The notes below the pieces were generated by a model. The model saw nothing but the letters and a program-made list of their open reading frames with translations. It was not told where the DNA came from and ran no database searches. Shown here piece by piece: positions 31,468 to 33,682 of a stretch of 33,682 nucleotides of DNA. The DNA lies in contig JAJXZO010000006.1 of the NCBI GenBank assembly GCA_021780035.1, positions 1-33,682 of the forward strand, in the 5' to 3' direction. Position 1 is the stretch's first letter, and each line of letters opens with the position of its first letter. This DNA is from Pseudomonadota bacterium. Its GTDB lineage: Bacteria > Pseudomonadota > Alphaproteobacteria > Acetobacterales > Acetobacteraceae. The position numbers were made by a program, and so were the translations under genes.

Positions 31468-32112
31468 TCAGTCTGCCGCGGTCGCTGTGCAGCGCTCGCT
31501 GACGTCGCGGGCCATCAGCGTCACGGCGATGGCGCCGGCGTCGGGCGAGCCGCGGCTGCGCTCGCCGGTGTAGGCGGCCCGCCCGCGCTTCGCCACCAGC
31601 TCGGATGTCTTGTCGGCGGCCTCCTTGGCAGCAGCGGCGGCGGCGGCGAACGCCGCTCCCGGTTTCGCGGCGGCAGCGAGTTCCCTCTCGAAACTGGTAA
31701 TCAGCGGATCGAGTGCGTCGAGCAGCGTCTTGTCGCCGAGCGCAGCACCGCCCCGCTTCTGGATGCCCTCGAAGGCGGCGCGCAGCATCGCCACCACGTC
31801 GGCGGTGCCGAGTTCGCTCCGTGTCCCCGCCGCCATGCCGGCGCGGAGGAAGGCAGTACCCCAGATCGGCCCGGACGTGCCGCCGCAGCGGCTGGTGATG
31901 ATGATGCCGACCTTCTTCAGGAAAGTGCCGACATCGGTACGATCGATGGAATCGAATTCCTCCATCACCTTCTCGAAACCGCGCGCGAGCGAGTAGCCGA
32001 AATCCCCGTCGCCCACAACGGAATCGAGCTGGCAGAAGTACTGCTCGTTGTCTAGCGCCGTCTTTGCCATCGAGCGGACGATGTCCTCGGCGACGGAGAG
32101 CGATGCGGGCAT
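31468..32112 (-). CDS. dhaL: Dihydroxyacetone kinase-type subunit DhaL
   Basis: A 214-residue nucleotide-binding helical barrel that transfers phosphate to the ketose on DhaK. Mg-binding aspartates D30, D35 and D37 are at the same positions as in E. coli DhaL. Other motifs are GGTSGPIWGT, GDKTLLDAL and GERSRGSPDAGAIA. The canonical GDGDHG reads GDGDFG here, with Phe for the usual His38. A low-complexity Ala-rich stretch (about 145-165) precedes the last helix. Start ATG 32112 follows GAGGA. If it works with a PTS protein, DhaL holds ADP permanently; if ATP-driven, it exchanges it. The sequence does not decide. Confidence 0.93.
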   Translation of the reverse strand: MPASLSVAEDIVRSMAKTALDNEQYFCQLDSVVGDGDFGYSLARGFEKVMEEFDSIDRTDVGTFLKKVGIIITSRCGGTSGPIWGTAFLRAGMAAGTRSELGTADVVAMLRAAFEGIQKRGGAALGDKTLLDALDPLITSFERELAAAAKPGAAFAAAAAAAKEAADKTSELVAKRGRAAYTGERSRGSPDAGAIAVTLMARDVSERCTATAAD

Positions 32113-32144
32113 GCGTTTCCTCTTTCTCGTTGCGGAATGTCTGT

Positions 32145-32933
32145 TCAGGCCTTCGCCGCCGCGGATGCCCGCAGGCAGGCGGCTAGGTCCGCGAGGCGGA
32201 TGCAGCCGCCCGGCGCCGCCGCAGAGCGGTTGGCCAGCACTCGCATCGGCGCGTCCGGCTCGCCGAGGTCGCTGACCACCAGCGCCGCCTCGTCGAAGTT
32301 CTCCGCCGCTGTGTAGCCGTTCACGGTGATCAGGGTCTTAAGTCCCGCGCCGTGCGCGGCAAGGAGGCCGTTGCGCGAATCCTCAATCACCAGCGTATCC
32401 GCGCGCGCGGCGTGAAGTTGCCCGAGCGCGAGTTCGTAGATGTCGGGCGCCGGTTTTTTGCGCGCCACCACGTCGCCCGCCAGCACGGCGGAAAAGCGCG
32501 CGGCGTTCGCCTTGCCGGCCGCGCACTCGAGGATAGCCAGCACCGAGGGCCGCGCCGAGGTGGAGGCCACCCCGAGAGTCCAGCCCGCCTCCAGCGCCTC
32601 CCCGATCAGCCTCGTGATGCCAGGGCGCGGCGGCAGGCGGCCGGCCGCCACCATCTGCGTATAGATCTCGGTCTTGCGCTTGTGCCAGCGCGCCACCTCG
32701 GCAAGCTGCGCCTCGCGCTCGCGCGGAAGTTTCGCCGCGGTGACGAACTCGTCGGTAAGCAGGCTCGCCATGCGCTCCTTGCCGCCGCCGATGCGAAGCC
32801 TCTCGCCGTATTCCGCCTCCGACCACTGCACCGGCAGCCCGAACTCGCGGAAGGTCTGGTTGAAGGCGGGCAGGTGCCCTTCGCGCTCGGTGTCGGAAAG
32901 CACGCCGTCGCAGTCGAAGATCAGCGTGCTCAT
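32145..32933 (-). CDS. HAD phosphatase, CbbY-like (subfamily IA)
   Basis: A 262-residue haloacid-dehalogenase phosphatase. Asp7 and Asp9 (FDCDG) are nucleophile and acid; Ser/Thr in ASTSA, Lys in ARKKPAPDIY and the acidic VIEDSRNGLLAA complete the site. The cap has GGGKERMASLL and WHKRKTEIY, which closely resemble CbbY, the xylulose-1,5-bisphosphate phosphatase that protects Rubisco in Rhodobacter. No Calvin-cycle gene is visible, so a sugar (bis)phosphate from the adjacent aldolase/kinase pathway is a more natural substrate. ATG 32933 overlaps the aldolase stop as ATGA; sequence open further upstream is a shadow of the aldolase gene. Confidence 0.88.
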   Translation of the reverse strand: MSTLIFDCDGVLSDTEREGHLPAFNQTFREFGLPVQWSEAEYGERLRIGGGKERMASLLTDEFVTAAKLPREREAQLAEVARWHKRKTEIYTQMVAAGRLPPRPGITRLIGEALEAGWTLGVASTSARPSVLAILECAAGKANAARFSAVLAGDVVARKKPAPDIYELALGQLHAARADTLVIEDSRNGLLAAHGAGLKTLITVNGYTAAENFDEAALVVSDLGEPDAPMRVLANRSAAAPGGCIRLADLAACLRASAAAKA

Positions 32934-33682
32934 GGCGCCTTGCCGTCGCTCTTGAAGGAGCGGATGTGGTTCAGCGCCATCTGCCGCACCCGCTCGCGCA
33001 CGTGCTTCAGCAGCGTCGGCGGGTCGGTGTTGTCCGGCTTCTCCGCGAAAAAGTCGCGGTGCGCGTGCATGTAGGCGATCTTGAGCGCCGTGGAGATGTT
33101 CACCTTGGCGCAGCCGCGCGCGATCAGGTCGTGGAACTGCTCGAGGCTGAGCCCGGTGCCGCCGTGCAGGCACATCGGCAGCCCCACCTCGGCGACGATG
33201 TCGGAAACCCGCTGGGCGTTCAGCACGGGCGCGGTCTTGTACACCCCGTGCGCGTTGCCGATCGCCGGGGCGAATACGTCAACCTTGGTCGCACGGATGA
33301 AATTGATGGCGGTTTCCAGCGAGTAGATGTCGGAGCCCTCCTCGGTGCCGACGCCGTCCTCCACGCCCTTGATGCCCTCGATCTCGCCTTCCACGTCGGC
33401 GCCGAACTTGCGCGCCTCGGCCACCACCTCAATGGTCTGCCGCTGGTTTTCCGCCACGCTCGGCAGCGAGGAGCCGTCGAACAGCACGGAGTTCCAGCCG
33501 GCCTTCAGGCACGCGCTCAGCACCGCGCGGTCCGGGCAGTGATCGAGGTGCAGCGCCACCGGCACGCGCGCGTGCTCGGCCGCGACGCGGAACAGCGCGT
33601 AGAGCGTATCGACCCCGGCGGATTTCACCGTCTTCACCGAGGTCTGCACGATGAGAGGCGCCCGCAACTCGTCGGCGGCGCT
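32930..33682 (-). CDS. Class II ketose-bisphosphate aldolase, 5' end cut by the window
   Basis: About 250 C-terminal residues of a zinc-dependent fructose/tagatose-bisphosphate aldolase-type TIM barrel; the frame runs off the right edge (AADELRAPLIVQ), so the true start is outside. Zinc and substrate residues are visible in ALHLDHC, VEGEIEG, IGNAHGVYK and CLHGGTGLS, with KVNISTALK at the phosphate/Na site. The reaction would be reversible cleavage of a ketose (bis)phosphate to dihydroxyacetone phosphate and an aldehyde. First visible gene of aldolase-HAD-dhaL-dhaK, coupled by ATGA to the HAD gene. The exact sugar cannot be called from sequence. Confidence 0.9.
   Translation of the reverse strand, partial: SAADELRAPLIVQTSVKTVKSAGVDTLYALFRVAAEHARVPVALHLDHCPDRAVLSACLKAGWNSVLFDGSSLPSVAENQRQTIEVVAEARKFGADVEGEIEGIKGVEDGVGTEEGSDIYSLETAINFIRATKVDVFAPAIGNAHGVYKTAPVLNAQRVSDIVAEVGLPMCLHGGTGLSLEQFHDLIARGCAKVNISTALKIAYMHAHRDFFAEKPDNTDPPTLLKHVRERVRQMALNHIRSFKSDGKAP

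Noticed and set aside
32145-32933. HAD protein considered as evidence for a Calvin cycle (cbbY)
   Set aside because: No Rubisco, phosphoribulokinase or cbbR is visible; CbbY-like phosphatases also occur in other sugar operons, so only the family call is kept.

Overview
This is a GC-rich, gene-dense chromosomal segment that reads as an alphaproteobacterium. The best markers are the block dusB-ntrB-ntrC-ntrY-ntrX, a fused ispDF gene divergent from dusB, an NtrX without a recognisable GAFTGA loop, and Shine-Dalgarno-led genes packed with ATGA/GTGA overlaps. The order is compatible with Rhodospirillales or relatives, but genus cannot be read from sequence alone. I see no tRNA, rRNA, CRISPR array, insertion sequence or prophage.

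Layout: (1) 1-919, the 3' part of a Pro/Gln/Arg-rich repeat protein. (2) 1141-7387, a complete five-gene peptide/opine-type (Opp/Dpp family) ABC importer in one operon, followed by an Old Yellow Enzyme reductase (7468-8547). (3) 8592-11172 on the minus strand, thrS-infC, without rpmI-rplT behind it. infC can start at a non-canonical AUA or at an upstream GTG. (4) 11273-13350 on the minus strand, two overlapping envelope glycosyltransferases (GT4, GT9), divergent from an alpha/beta hydrolase (13396-14181). (5) 14168-21693 on the minus strand, dusB-ntrB-ntrC-ntrY-ntrX and a small membrane protein: the nitrogen two-component systems in one run. (6) 21810-27594 on the plus strand, ispDF (isoprenoid precursors), then an AhpD-like protein and a sugar-processing set: TIM-barrel isomerase/epimerase, GH88-like hydrolase, SDR and Gfo/Idh/MocA oxidoreductase. 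(7) 27698-30387, a PerR-type Fur regulator and katG, a peroxide-response pair with candidate operators. (8) 30448-33682 on the minus strand, class II aldolase (cut by the window edge), CbbY-like HAD phosphatase, DhaL and DhaK.

How the parts work together: the ABC operon imports an unknown solute at the cytoplasmic membrane. NtrBC/NtrYX control nitrogen (and possibly redox) responses. PerR-KatG handles H2O2. The two carbohydrate operons (23026-27594 and 30448-33682) flank the peroxide genes and look like parts of one or two uncharacterised sugar pathways: oxidation/isomerisation and hydrolysis of an acidic or oxidised glycoside, and phosphorylation of a short ketose followed by aldol cleavage. 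These carbohydrate modules are the least explained and most interesting content. No DhaM, no pathway regulator and no dedicated sugar transporter is visible beside them.
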